A stretch of 64,000 nt of DNA from Lojkania enalia (lineage: Eukaryota > Ascomycota > Dothideomycetes > Pleosporales), in NCBI GenBank assembly GCA_010094045.1, contig ML986628.1:169855-233854 (forward strand), in the 5' to 3' direction. The notes below the pieces were generated by a model. The model saw only the letters and a list, made by a program, of their open reading frames with translations. It searched no databases and was not told the DNA's origin. A program made the translations under genes and the position numbers. This document shows, one piece after another, positions 48,852 through 59,962 of the stretch. How positions within the stretch are numbered: the first letter of the stretch is position 1; every line of letters begins with the position of its first letter.

Positions 48852-49900
48852 ATGGTTGCCGAGCCTCTAATAGCTGAAGAGGAGGACTACCTATTAGAGA
48901 AGCTCTACAGACGCTTATACACGAGCGAATTTGACAACTATAAATACAAATTCTTGCCTAATAGAGTTCTTAATTATCTCCTTTTAAGAGATACTATCCT
49001 AGGAGCTATATCTACTAGGCATCCGAAGGCTGACGAAGACTCTTTAGTAAGGTTTATTATGGAGAAAGTAAAGATCTTTACCACCTCAGTCTCAATCAAG
49101 CTTAAACAGCATCAACACTGAAACGTGTAATATTCCTATTTAAGGAGAATAGTATTAATAATACTAGATTGCTATTTAAGGAGAAAAATATTCTTACAGC
49201 TCTAGAGCCCGGCGTTAAACTAAGGTAGAAAATTTAGAATAATTTAACGATCGACTAATTCTTCAACAACTAGTTAAGGTTCTTTATACCAGTCTTTTCA
49301 ACCGACTTAAAAGTAGATGTAGATAAGTATAATCTCCCAGCTTCAACCATTATTTCTTTTATCGAGAAGTATGCTAATATAGACTATAGTTTGTTTAGTA
49401 AAGTCTTCAAGTTCTAGATCTATTCTAACTATATTAAAGGCTACTTGTAAATAGTAAAATACTAGATATACGTAATATAAAGATAAAGTAGACTCTAATT
49501 ATAGTAGAAAGTTCTATATCCTAATATTATTACTATTAAGGAAATTATACCGGATACTTATAAGAACTGCTAATAGGTGACGAAATATTAGAAAGCTAAG
49601 ATAAGAGTATTAGAAAAGATAAATAAGTTTAATTAGGATTATATAGTCTACTTTATTACTACTTTCTAATACTAGCGTAAAAATAGTAAAAACTATTATT
49701 TAATATTTAAGTAGGCTAATAGAGGAAATTTATAAGACCTCTAGAAAGAAATCTCTTAATTAAGTCTAAATAAACGTCTAGTTAAGACTATAGTTTATTA
49801 ACTTTTTAGACTTATTAAAGTACTTTCTACTATTTATTACTATAATATCTTATAGCTTTAGATTATAGGTTAATAATATAGAGTTATCTAACCTAAGATT
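48852..49900 (+). pseudogene. Second kinase-family gene, strongly RIP-degraded
   Basis: ATG 48852 opens 89 codons (MVAEPLIAEEEDYLLEKLYR) that resemble the N-terminal domain of a fungal kinase family. Downstream, collinear but stop-ridden pieces follow: RFFIPVFSTDLKVDVDKYNL near 49280, INKFN.DYIVYFITTF near 49625, and NYYLIFK.ANRGNL.DL near 49700, which matches the kinase N-lobe to hinge region. Most stops are TAG at places where Gln or Trp is expected, as C-to-T on either strand would give. The exact 3' end is lost in AT-rich DNA; 49900 is an estimate. The first 270 bp are much less damaged than the rest, so decay intensity changes inside the gene. Confidence 0.65.
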
Positions 49901-50569
49901 AAAATAGCTAAATTATACCCTATAGGGATAGTAGTAATTTATCTCTCTTTTATTAGCAATCTTTTTTCTAAGAGAACTAAATATATAAATATTTTTACTC
50001 TACTATTCTATCTATTATTACTATACTATAATCTATTATACTAGTCTATTATATTCGAATTATTTAAACCCTTTAGAGTAGTTTAGTAGTAATTTCTAAT
50101 ACTATAAATATATCTCTTACCTCTTTTAGTCTAATAGCTAACTTTATTAGGTATATAAGAACTCTAATATTTAGTAATAGGTAAGATACTAACTTTAAAG
50201 CTAGTAAGAGACTTATTTAACTAGAAGAGTAGACTAAAATAAATATTTATTAAATATTTAAAAAATTATAGAGTTATAGTACTTTTTAATACTCTTTAGT
50301 TTAAAATAATATTATAGATATAAATATAGAGTATACCTTCTATTTATATTTTATATATATATACCTCTCTTTAGTAGCTAGTATATAATACGTCTTATAC
50401 TATTAAATATATATAAGAGATTTTTTATTAAATAGTATAGAGTAGAATATAGATACTAAAGACTTAAAAAGACTATAATAATAAATATAAGGTAAATAAA
50501 ATTAGAAGAATTTTAAATATTTATAGAAGATAAATTAATAATATAAAAGTAATAATATTTCTATAATTA

Positions 50570-50936
50570 TATAATAGCCTCTAATTAGCTAAATATAGGA
50601 TAGGATAATAATTAAAAGTAATTATATATTATAAGAGAATTATTCTTATAGATTTATAATAGAAGTATATAAGTAGAGTATATAAAAGATATTTAAGTTA
50701 ACTATAAAAAGCTATAGAAGTTAGAGTTATAAGGTTATTAAAAATAATTTAGTTTCTTTACTATTCTCCTTATTTAGTTGCTTAGTTAACTAAATAATTA
50801 AGTATACTTAGTTGTTTAATTAACTAAATAACTAAGTATAATATATATTCTATATTAATTTTATTCTAATAATTATATAGAGTTCTAGATCTTAATTAAA
50901 TCTAGTATAAGAATTCTACTAGAAATATCTATAATA
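50570..50936 (-). repeat. 3' LTR of the nested-host retrotransposon
   Basis: 367 bp on the plus strand from TATAATAGCCTCTAATTAGC to TATCTATAATA. It has the same length as its partner at 55940-56306, with differences that look mostly like transitions. Confidence 0.85.
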
Positions 50937-51256
50937 CTACCTTTTCTCTCTAAACTTTTAGCCTAAAAGTTATTCTATTCTAATCTAGTATATAGTAGAG
51001 TTAGTATACTATTTTTATTACTACTATATATTTCTCTAATACTTCCTCTTTATTATTCTACCCTAGGTAAATACTATTATACTAATCGTATAGACTGTTT
51101 AAGTAAAATTATTATACCTTATTCTTAGTAATTTTATAAAAGACTAACTTATATAATAAATAAGAAGAAAATATTTAAAAAGTTATATTATTTAGAATAT
51201 CTTTAATATAGTTTATAAGCGAACTATTAGTATAAATAAGTTATTATTCTAACGTA

Positions 51257-51321
51257 TAGTACAAGCGAGCTAATCACCTAAACGAGCTGATTATAATGCT
51301 AAAACCCTACTAAAATCGCGA
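51257..51321 (+). repeat. Left inverted repeat of the Fot1-type element
   Basis: Begins TAGTACAAGCGAGCTAATCA after the TA target at 51255-51256. It pairs with 53054-53118 in inverse orientation with about ten differences, nearly all transitions. Confidence 0.85.
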
Positions 51322-53053
51322 TAATTATACTTTACAGTATTATACTACAACTAATAACTATAGAATCAATTTAGAAAGAAGCTAGAATATAGCTTATACT
51401 TTAAGCTCTTTAATAAGACGCGATACTAACTATACGTTATATTATATTAATCTATAATATCTCCTAAAGTATACTTAGTACACGAAGGTAAGAAACAGCT
51501 CTACAACGCGATTACCGGCCTAATTTAATAAAACTTAGTAAGACTAAGGAGTGGGTAATTATTTAATATATACTAGATCTAGATATAAGAGGATTTCTAC
51601 TGCAGCTTACTACTATTTAAGATATAGCTAATTTACTGCTAGCTATATACTCTACTAGCTAGGTTAGAAAGAACTGGGTAGAGAACTTTATTAAACGTAC
51701 GCCTAAGCTTAAGGTTAAATTTAATCGAAAGTACAACTATTTAAGAGCTAAATACGAGGATTTTAAGGCTATAGGAGGCTGGTTCTACCTTATACAGAAT
51801 ATGAAGGCTAAGTATAGTATTATTAATAAAGATATATATAACTTTAATAAATTAGACTTTATAATAGGCGTGATATTAATAGAAGTAGTAGTTACTAGCT
51901 CTAAGAAACGGAATCGACTAAAGCAGCTCTAGCTAGATAATCGCGAGTAGACTATAGTTATCTAGAGTATTAACGCGATAGGATAGGTAATACTACCTTT
52001 TATTATCTTTACAGGTACCTACTACCTCTCTATATAGTATAAAGAAGATAATATTCTACTAACCTAAGCTATATAGGTTACTAATAACAGCTGGATAATA
52101 AATAATATTAGTATTAAGTAGTTAAAGTACTTTAACACGTATATAAAGGATCGTACTATTAGTATATATTAATTACTAATTCTCGACAGCTATAAAAGCT
52201 ACGACTTACTTAAATTTAGGCAGCTCTACAAGGAAAAGAATATTATTACTCTTTATATACCTCTACATTTGTTATACCTATTATAGCTACTAGATATAGG
52301 TTATTTCTTACTTTTAAAAACTACGTACGGGCGCTAAATCGAGTAGCTAATATATAGTTATATTAACTATATTATAAAAATTAAGTTTTTACTCTACTTT
52401 AAAGCAGCTTTTAACGCAGTAATTACGAAGAGTAATATCCTAAGTAGCTTTCGAGGTATTAACCTAATTCTATTTAACCTAGATATAATACTATTAAAGC
52501 TTAAAGTTTAACTATATATACTAATACTCTCTATAGTTAAAGATATTCCTTAGAAGTTAAAAATACTAAGTAATCCTATTAAATTTAGGTCTTAATCTGC
52601 GTATATTTAATTAAGAGTTTAAAAGTACCTAGATAGCTTACCTACTTTAATAGTAGAGACGTTTAAATAGTTTATAAAGGGTACTGCGTATATAATATAT
52701 AAAAACGTACTATTATGCACTCAGGTTACTAAGCTTTAAACAGCTAATAAAGCTGCTATATAATATTAATTATATAAAAGAAAGTATGTATAAAAGAAAG
52801 GCAACCTAATAATTAAAAAAGGCGCTTAATTAACTACTCTAAAAGATTTTAGCGCTTATACTAATAGGAAGAAGGGTAGGAAAAAGGCGCGTATTAATAG
52901 AGACCAGCCGACTTAAAGGTGCTATAAGTAGTATAATAAGGCTAGGTATAACTCGCGGACGTGTAAAAATAATACTATAGATATAGAAGAATAGGCTACT
53001 ATACTATATAGTATAATAGAATATAAGAAAGTATAATATTTTGCGAAAAGTAG

Positions 53054-53118
53054 TCGCGATTTTAGTATAGTCTTAGTATTATAATTAGCTTGCTTAGGTA
53101 ATTAGCTCGCTTATACTG
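53054..53118 (-). repeat. Right inverted repeat of the Fot1-type element
   Basis: Read on the minus strand it begins CAGTATAAGCGAGCTAATTA and ends TAAAATCGCGA. The TA target copy follows at 53119-53120. Confidence 0.85.
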
Positions 53119-53120
53119 TA

Positions 53121-55939
53121 TATTACTACTAGTAAGCTTAATTCTCGAATTATTTCTTTCTTTAGGTACTCGTCTATATATTATTCTAGGGCTTCTACTT
53201 CTCTTAGTATTAGGCTATATATTAGTTTATATCTAGGTTCTTTTCCTAGTTATAGTTTAATTTTATAATCGTATTCTCTATATTTAGATAGGTATTATAG
53301 TAGTTCTTAGAGTTGTTCTATTAAGTATTAGTATTCCTTAGATATACTATATAATATATTTCCTATTAGGAATAATTCTTTTACTACTTCTTTTACTATT
53401 ATAGTAAGTTGTTCTTTAACTAGCTAGCCCAAGTTTTTAAGGATAATTCGTCCGGTTTACTAGTTTATCGAAGGGTTTTCTTTTCTTAACTATAAAATCT
53501 CTAGGATAATATTATAGTTAGTAACTTCTATAATTTAGAAGGTTTATTCTTATTAGGTTATTCCTAGAATTTTAAACTTTTCTAGTTCTATAGCATATAT
53601 AACTTTCTTTTAAAAGTCTTTTCCCTCTATAGTTTAGATTATATAGGGTCGTTCTAGCTATACTATAGGTATTCCTTTTCTAGCGATATAGTTACTAGCT
53701 ATAAAGTTCTTTATTACTCTACTATTAATAAATATATATACCTTATAGCTGTAATATTATCCTAGTATTATAAGATAGTATTCTCTAATATTCCCGTATA
53801 GTTAAGTTATCTTAAACTAGTAGGCTATTACTTCCTTTATAGATATATATTTTAGGTATTTTCGTTCTAGATATTTATACTATAATCTTCCTCTAATATA
53901 TACTTTAGGTAGTAGGAGTTTAAGTTTAAGTATTATATAGTTTTAGGTTTATTTAGTAACTTCCTATTCTATTATAGCTTCTTATTTTATAGGATTTCCT
54001 AGTACCTTATCTTTATTTAATCGTCTTAGCTATATACCTATATTTTCTTTCCTTTTTTAGTAGGCCTTATATTATCATTTAATATATAATATCTATACTA
54101 TCTTAAAGTATACTAGATAGTATTAGTTTATATAAGAGTTATTATCTTCTCTAACCTAGTAGTCCTATTCTTATTTATATCGTAATGCCTTTAGTACCCA
54201 GTATTTTACTAGTACTTTACTTTATAAGAAGGCTACTGCTTTTCGTACTATATATACAGCCTTGTCCCAATCTATTATATTAAGATATCTTTCTACTACT
54301 TTTATCGTCTCTATCCATTTTTAGAAGTATAAGAAGCGGATCTCTCTAAGGTAGGTGTTTTACCATTCTTTATAAACGTCGATAATATCTTATTCTAGTC
54401 TATTCTTATTATAGAATTTTATAGGTAATTCTTCTTATAGGGTAGCTATAGAAGCCGGGGTTCCCTATTTATACTTAATTATTCCTCGTTAGTATATAGA
54501 ATATACTCTAGATACTAGTTTAGGTATTAATACTCTAATAGTAGCTTCTTCTATTTGCGACGAGGTGTTTATTTCTTTATCCTCGTCTAATTCTTCTTAA
54601 ACTTCTTCTAGCTATCTTTTTATACATTCCTACGTTACTGTAAGTTATATTTTCTTTTAAGGCTAATATCCTATAGCTTCTTTAAATTATCGGTATATTT
54701 AATACTTATCTTTATTATAGAAGGACTAATATAGGGTTCTATATTCTATAGTTATAGCTAGTTTTTCTTTATCTACTTCCTGCGGTTTATCTTCTATAGG
54801 CTAGTTTTTCTTTTCTTTCTTTTTACTTCGATATTCTTTTACTATATATTCTAGTTTCTAATAATTATAGTATTTAATATCTTTTTTCTAAGTCTTCCTT
54901 TCTTAAGTTACCTATAGCTTTAGCTTCTTTTCTCTAGTAGCGTTTAGATCTATAGGTCAGCCCGCGTTAGTAGTTCTTACTAAAAAGCGTACTCTTTAGT
55001 AGTATATTTATCTTTCCTTATTTTTAAACTAGTATAGTTTATTATTAATTCTTTTTACTAGTTAGAAATATAATACTAGGTCCCGAGGTTATTCTATATA
55101 TATTATTACTCTTCTTATTTCTATTTTTAGTCCTCTATAGCACTTTACTATTATACTATAATTATCCTATATAACTTTATTCGAGAGTTTTTAAAAACTT
55201 AATATATACGAGATAATAAATCCTAGTTAGACTAGATTATAAAGTCTATCTTCTACTATTTATACTTTATTAATATCTCCGAATGCTAGTTTAAGTTTCT
55301 ATTAGAAGTATACTAGACTTATAAATATTACTTTAGTTTTACTTTTCTAGTATTCTTCTATATAGTTCTTAAAATCTATTAGAAAGGACTAGAACCAGTT
55401 AAGTAGTTTACCTATTAGGTAAGCTCCTATAAATAATACTTTCTCGTTCTTATACTAGATAATATCTAGGTTAGTATTAATATAAATCCTTACTACTACT
55501 AGGAATTCTTTAAGTTTAGATCTAGTTCTATTAAACTTATTAAATAGTACTAGCTTAATTTATCGCTAATAATATATTATTAGTAGTATTCTTTTAACTT
55601 AATTAAGTTTCTAGATAATTCCTGCAAGTTCTATTCCTTATTTACTATTAACTATTCCTTATATTCCTTTAAGACTTTTAAGAAGGCTGTTTTAAGTCTC
55701 CTTTAGACTTCTTATCTATTTATCTACTAGAACTAGCTATTCCTATTATTATATTAATTTATTCTATATTCTTATAAATATAGTTATTATACTTACCTCT
55801 AAAGAGGTAGCCTTATTAGCTAATCCCAACATTCTGCTTACGTAAGTTTCCTACGTTACTTACTAAAGGTATCTCTTTCCTTATAATTAGGATAGTTTGA
55901 CTAGTCTTACTTCTTCTAGCTTTACAAGGGTAGTTAAAG
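53121..55939 (-). pseudogene. gag-protease-RT relic of the LTR element
   Basis: Minus-strand pieces in order: a gag zinc knuckle near 54828-54885 with its cysteines turned to Tyr (YYNYQKLEYIVKEY pattern once stops are ignored); a protease-like INSRVIKNFIASNYIA near 53690-53750; and the start of a gypsy reverse transcriptase (EYLKKEIIRELS, with the spacing of the IDE.L.KGFIR block) at about 53130-53190. The RT stops at the Fot1 insertion. The 312 bp on the other side (50945-51256) do not continue it, so most of RT, RNase H and integrase are missing. Confidence 0.65.
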
Positions 55940-56306
55940 TATAATAGCCTCTAATTAGCTAGGTATAGAATAGAGTAATAACTAAGAGTAATTATATACT
56001 ACGAAGGATTATTCTTATAGACTTATAATAGAAGTATATAAGTAGAGTATATAAAGGATATTTAAGTTAACTATAAAGAGTTATAAAGGTTAGAGTTGTA
56101 AGGTTATTAAATACAATTTAGTTCCCTTACTATTTTTTCTTACTTAGTTACTTAACTAACTAAGTAACTAAGTATACTTAGTTGTTTAGTTAACTAAACT
56201 ACTAAACGCGTTATATATCTTATATTAATCTTATTCTTCTAGCTATATAGAGTTCTAAATCTCGATTAGATCTAGTATAGAGATTCTTATAGGGGTATCT
56301 ATAATA
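55940..56306 (-). repeat. 5' LTR of the nested-host retrotransposon
   Basis: 367-bp partner of 50570-50936, slightly less AT-rich. A palindromic run of AACTAAGTAACTAAGTA type lies near 56150-56210, also present in the other copy. Confidence 0.85.
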
Positions 56307-58560
56307 ATTAAGTAGTACTTTAAACTTCCTCTTATTAAACTCCACTCGGAGTACTATATATAAAGGTACTATACTAGTAACCCTTCTAATAGCTTTTCTA
56401 CCCGTTTTCTTAGTGTAGCTATTATTTTAGGGGCTACTTAGTTTTTTAGCTAAGGTGGGAAGAACTCTACCTTCTCCTTTTCTTCTTTATATAGTAGATA
56501 TCTATTTATACTATACTTTATCTATAGTTCTTAGGTATAAGCGGCCTTTATATATTTACTATATATTTTATACTTCTATTCTAAAAAATACTATTACTAT
56601 TTAATTAGTTAGTAATCTTTATTTAATCTTTACTATTTAAATACTCTAAATATATTTTAGTAATACTAGTATTTAACTATATATTATTTCTAGCTTAAAG
56701 CTTTATATTCTTCTAAATATATATTATTTTTAGAATATTCCTCCTTCTTAGGTATATTTACTCCTATTATCTTATAAGCTGTAATATTAAGTTATCCTCT
56801 AATATCTCCCTATATCTCCCTTACTTCTAAAACTAACTTTCTTAGCTCTTTAGCTTCTATAACAATTTTACTAAACTAGTATAGATACTCTATTTTAAGG
56901 TAAATTAGACTTCTATAAATCTAATAATACCCGTTTTTTATATAATCTTCTATCTTATTTTAAAATAGTAAGATTCTTAGTAATAATTATATATCTATTC
57001 TTAGCTATACTTCTAGCTTCATCTTAATACCCTTATATATTAAGTAATTGTTCTAGTAATAGCTGGCCCAATCTTTTTCGCAGCTATTCTTATAGGGTAG
57101 TATATATTTCCCTTTCTTATCTTTTACCTATTTTATAGGGTAGCCTTAATATATCTTCTATATATACTCGAATATTTCTTCATCCGTAATTTTCCCTACT
57201 AATCTTACTACAGCTTTTAATATATTCTAGCTATCTCGGAATATTACTTCTTTAAATAGTATATTCTAATATTTCTAGAGGTATAATCTTATCTAATAAG
57301 TTTTATTATAGATCTAGTACTTCTTTTACTTTATTCTTTCTAAAATTAATATACTATCGAGTTTTAGTACGCTTTATAGATATTCTATATACCTAATAAC
57401 TACTACTACTCTTCTTAGCTATAGCTAATAATTGCTTTCTTCTTTTACTAAATAGTATATTCTATATCTATTATCTATATAGTATATCTAGTACCGTATT
57501 AGTTATTAGCATCTATTAGTAGGTTGTATAGTTATTATTTAGACTTCCTTCTTTTTATTTAGGCATTCTTTTACGTAATACCCTTTTTATCTATATAGAA
57601 GATACGCTCTCTTCTTAAGCCTTTTTTTTTTAAAATTATTTATCTTTAATTATTAGTAGTTCTTTTCCTTATCCTTTTTAACTTTTCTAAGGACTATTAG
57701 ATTACTATCCTATAGCGCTGTCTTATTCTCCTTCTTAGTTAGCATGAATATTTGTAGCTAAAATCGTTTCTCTATCTCCCACTTATATTAACGGTTGTTA
57801 ATCCTAACCACTAATTCGATTATTTCTAACAGCTCTATTAGCCTTTCTTCTCTAGCTAGGTTATCTTTAATCTTATCTTTAAGCCTTTTATAGAAGATTC
57901 CTACTAATATACTATTATCTTATCCTAGTTTAATACTAAATCTTTAGAATTATATAGTATAATCTATTACCCTTTTAGTTTAGATTAGTCTTAATAGTTT
58001 CTTTTATACTTCCTACTCTATATCTACTTCTCTAAAGATGTTTTAAACCTTATTCTTAAATTCTTCCCAGCTCTTAAAGAGTTTGTCTGTAGATTCTCTA
58101 GTCTTCTTTATATTACCTCTATTTTCCAGCTAATCGGCTATAAATAGTTTAGCCTATACTAGTAGTATCTCTTCTATATTTATTATTATAGCTAAGATCT
58201 TATCCTTATCTAGAAAGAAGGTTGTACTATTAAACCTAAAGTATAGCTCTATTAATATAAGAAAAGGGTTAACATATTCTTTCTTACTATTAAACTTTCT
58301 TAGTAAAGCTATCTTAGCTTATACTTATTATTTAGCTTTAGCTAGGTTAGTTCTAGCTATAGCTAGCTTATATTATATCTATATAATATAGATCTTCTAT
58401 TCCTATACTTTTTATACTATAGCTTTTTTTAGGGCTTACAACCTTTAGGTTATTATAACTTAACTTTATAATACAGTAGATATCTTTAGATAGTTCCTAT
58501 TCTCTTAATATTAAATAGTTATTATATTACTAACCTATATACTACTAGTATATATAATAA
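56307..58560 (-). pseudogene. Second LTR-retrotransposon gag/pol relic
   Basis: Minus strand, interrupted by many stops. The gag core reads FYKRLKDKIKDNLARERR near 57885, with an ELVVRINNRQYKWEIEKRF block after it. A zinc knuckle follows at about 57551-57607 (GYYVKECLNKKK, with His and early Cys mutated to Tyr). Protease/RT-like sequence, not clearly aligned, runs to 56310 (EKVEFFPP, RKRVEKLLEG). It ends exactly at the LTR of the neighbouring element, which therefore probably inserted into it; I could not find its other half left of 50570. Confidence 0.6.
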
Positions 58561-59221
58561 CCGCCGCTGCAGTCGTATATATACTGGGGCTTTATTTATA
58601 TTAGGTTGGTTAGAGGTAGTAGCTTTAGTAAAGAGAAAGTATTAGGATCGCTGGTTCTTTAAATATAATAAGTATATTTAGAAGTCTAACGTAGTAATAA
58701 GATAAATCTATAAGAATAACTATATAAGGTTTAATCTTCTAAAAAGATCTTCTATCTTATATAGTTAGGTTTAAGACTGCTAAGCCTAGCTTATTAGGTC
58801 TATTAGGTCTGTCCGGTTCGTTCTACTATACCTAATACTTCTACTATTATTACGTATATAGGTTGTACTATACTTTATTATCTAGCTAATTATCTCTTCA
58901 GTTCCTACAGTTCTACTACTTACTATCCAATAATTGGTCCCTAGTATACTTCTACCTATTATTCTATTAGTCCTCGTCTAAGCCGACTTATATAGTAGCT
59001 AATATTAGATTAAGCTCTAGCTATAGAAGTAGTATCTTTTAGTATTCTATATTTATAATAAGAATCTATTTAAATCTAAATATTTAAAGTCTATATTATA
59101 GCTAGATATATATTATATAGACGCTACTCTACTAGTTTAACTCTTCTAGTAATCTAACTATAAAATCTTTACTATATTAATAGCTAATATTAATAAGACT
59201 CTAGCTCTAAAGGTATATACT
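58561..59221. other. Unassigned AT-rich DNA between retrotransposon relics
   Basis: Low-complexity sequence between the minus-strand gag relic and the plus-strand RT relic. It may include the protease part of the latter, but no motif is clear. Confidence 0.4.
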
Positions 59222-59758
59222 AATCCTATTATTAAAGTATCTAAAGAATACTATAATCTATTATCTATTTTCTTATATAAAAATATAGATAAGCTACTTA
59301 AATAATAATTATATAATTATAAGATTAAACAAAAAAATAGTAAGTAAACTAGCTTTAGTCTACTCTATAGAATATTCTAGAACGAGTTAAAAGTACTAAA
59401 GAAGTACTTTAATAAGAACTTATCTAAGAGATTTATTAGAATAAACTTATTACTAGTAGTTGTACCTATAATCTTTATAAAAAATATAGAGGTAGTTTCT
59501 AATTCTATATAAATTATAGAGCCTTAAATACTATTACTATTAAGAACTAATACCTAATTTAGTAAGATTAAATACTATATAAAATTTAATATTATTATTA
59601 TATTTAATAAACTAAGGATTATTTAAAGAGATAAATAGAAAACTACCTTTTATATACGCTATAAGCTGTTTAAATACCTAGTAATACTTTTTAGCCTAGT
59701 TAATACTCTAAATATATTTTAGTACTTTATAAATAATATATTAAAACTATATTTTAAT
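59222..59758 (+). pseudogene. Ty3/gypsy reverse transcriptase relic
   Basis: Plus-strand frame with recognisable order: VSKEYYNLLSIFLYKN, then NELKVLKKYFNKNLSKRFIR, then IKYYIKFNIIIIFNKLRI (the YFTKLDLRDAFNLIRI block), then YKLFKYLVILFSLVNTLN (the FEYLVMPFGLTNAP block). Stops fall where Gln or Trp is expected. It breaks off in the middle of RT at 59758, where the copia LTR starts. Confidence 0.8.
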
Positions 59759-59962
59759 TGTGGTAAGAGGCGAATTTTATCTTAGGGAGGGAGATGAGGA
59801 GCTGAACTGGTTGATTAAAGATGGCTAGCGGGCTATATTTATATATATAAAAAAGGGGTATATTAGCTAATATCCAGCGTGATATCCGGCGTAATATCGA
59901 CCGTGATATCGTACGTCGATATCTAATACAGCTTAGTAGACTAGCCGAAAATCCCTATAATA
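59759..59962 (-). repeat. 3' LTR of the copia element
   Basis: On the plus strand it runs from TGTGGTAAGAGGCGAATTTT to CCCTATAATA and matches the solo LTR at 30249-30475, with C-to-T/G-to-A differences and a net 23-bp shorter length. Confidence 0.85.

Larger units (their letters stand above)
51257..53118 (+). mobile_element. Fot1/pogo-type DNA transposon, RIP-inactivated
   Basis: An 1862-bp element, close to Fot1 size, flanked by TA on both sides and bounded by inverted repeats of about 65 bp. The plus strand carries a degenerate CENP-B/DDE transposase: KVKFNRKYNYLRAK, YNFNKLDFIIGV (NFDETGF in the active family), LLILDSYESYD, LLDIGCFSLLK, FRGINLILFNLD. A zinc-knuckle-like tail (RCYK.YNKARYNSRTCK) follows near 52920-52970. 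The catalytic Asp in the second motif has become Asn and many stops interrupt it, so it cannot encode a working transposase. It lies inside the LTR element, so it inserted later. Confidence 0.85.
50570..56306 (-). mobile_element. Degraded LTR retrotransposon with nested DNA transposon
   Basis: Two direct repeats of 367 bp each (50570-50936 and 55940-56306) bound this 5.7-kb unit. The coding relics inside read on the minus strand, so the right copy is the 5' LTR. A purine-rich tract (minus strand AGAGAGAAAAGG, about 50941-50955) sits just before the left, 3' LTR, as a polypurine tract should. Flanks share ATTA, a possible 4-5 bp target duplication. Removing the 1862-bp Fot1-type insertion leaves about 3.9 kb, short for an autonomous gypsy element. 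Confidence 0.85.
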
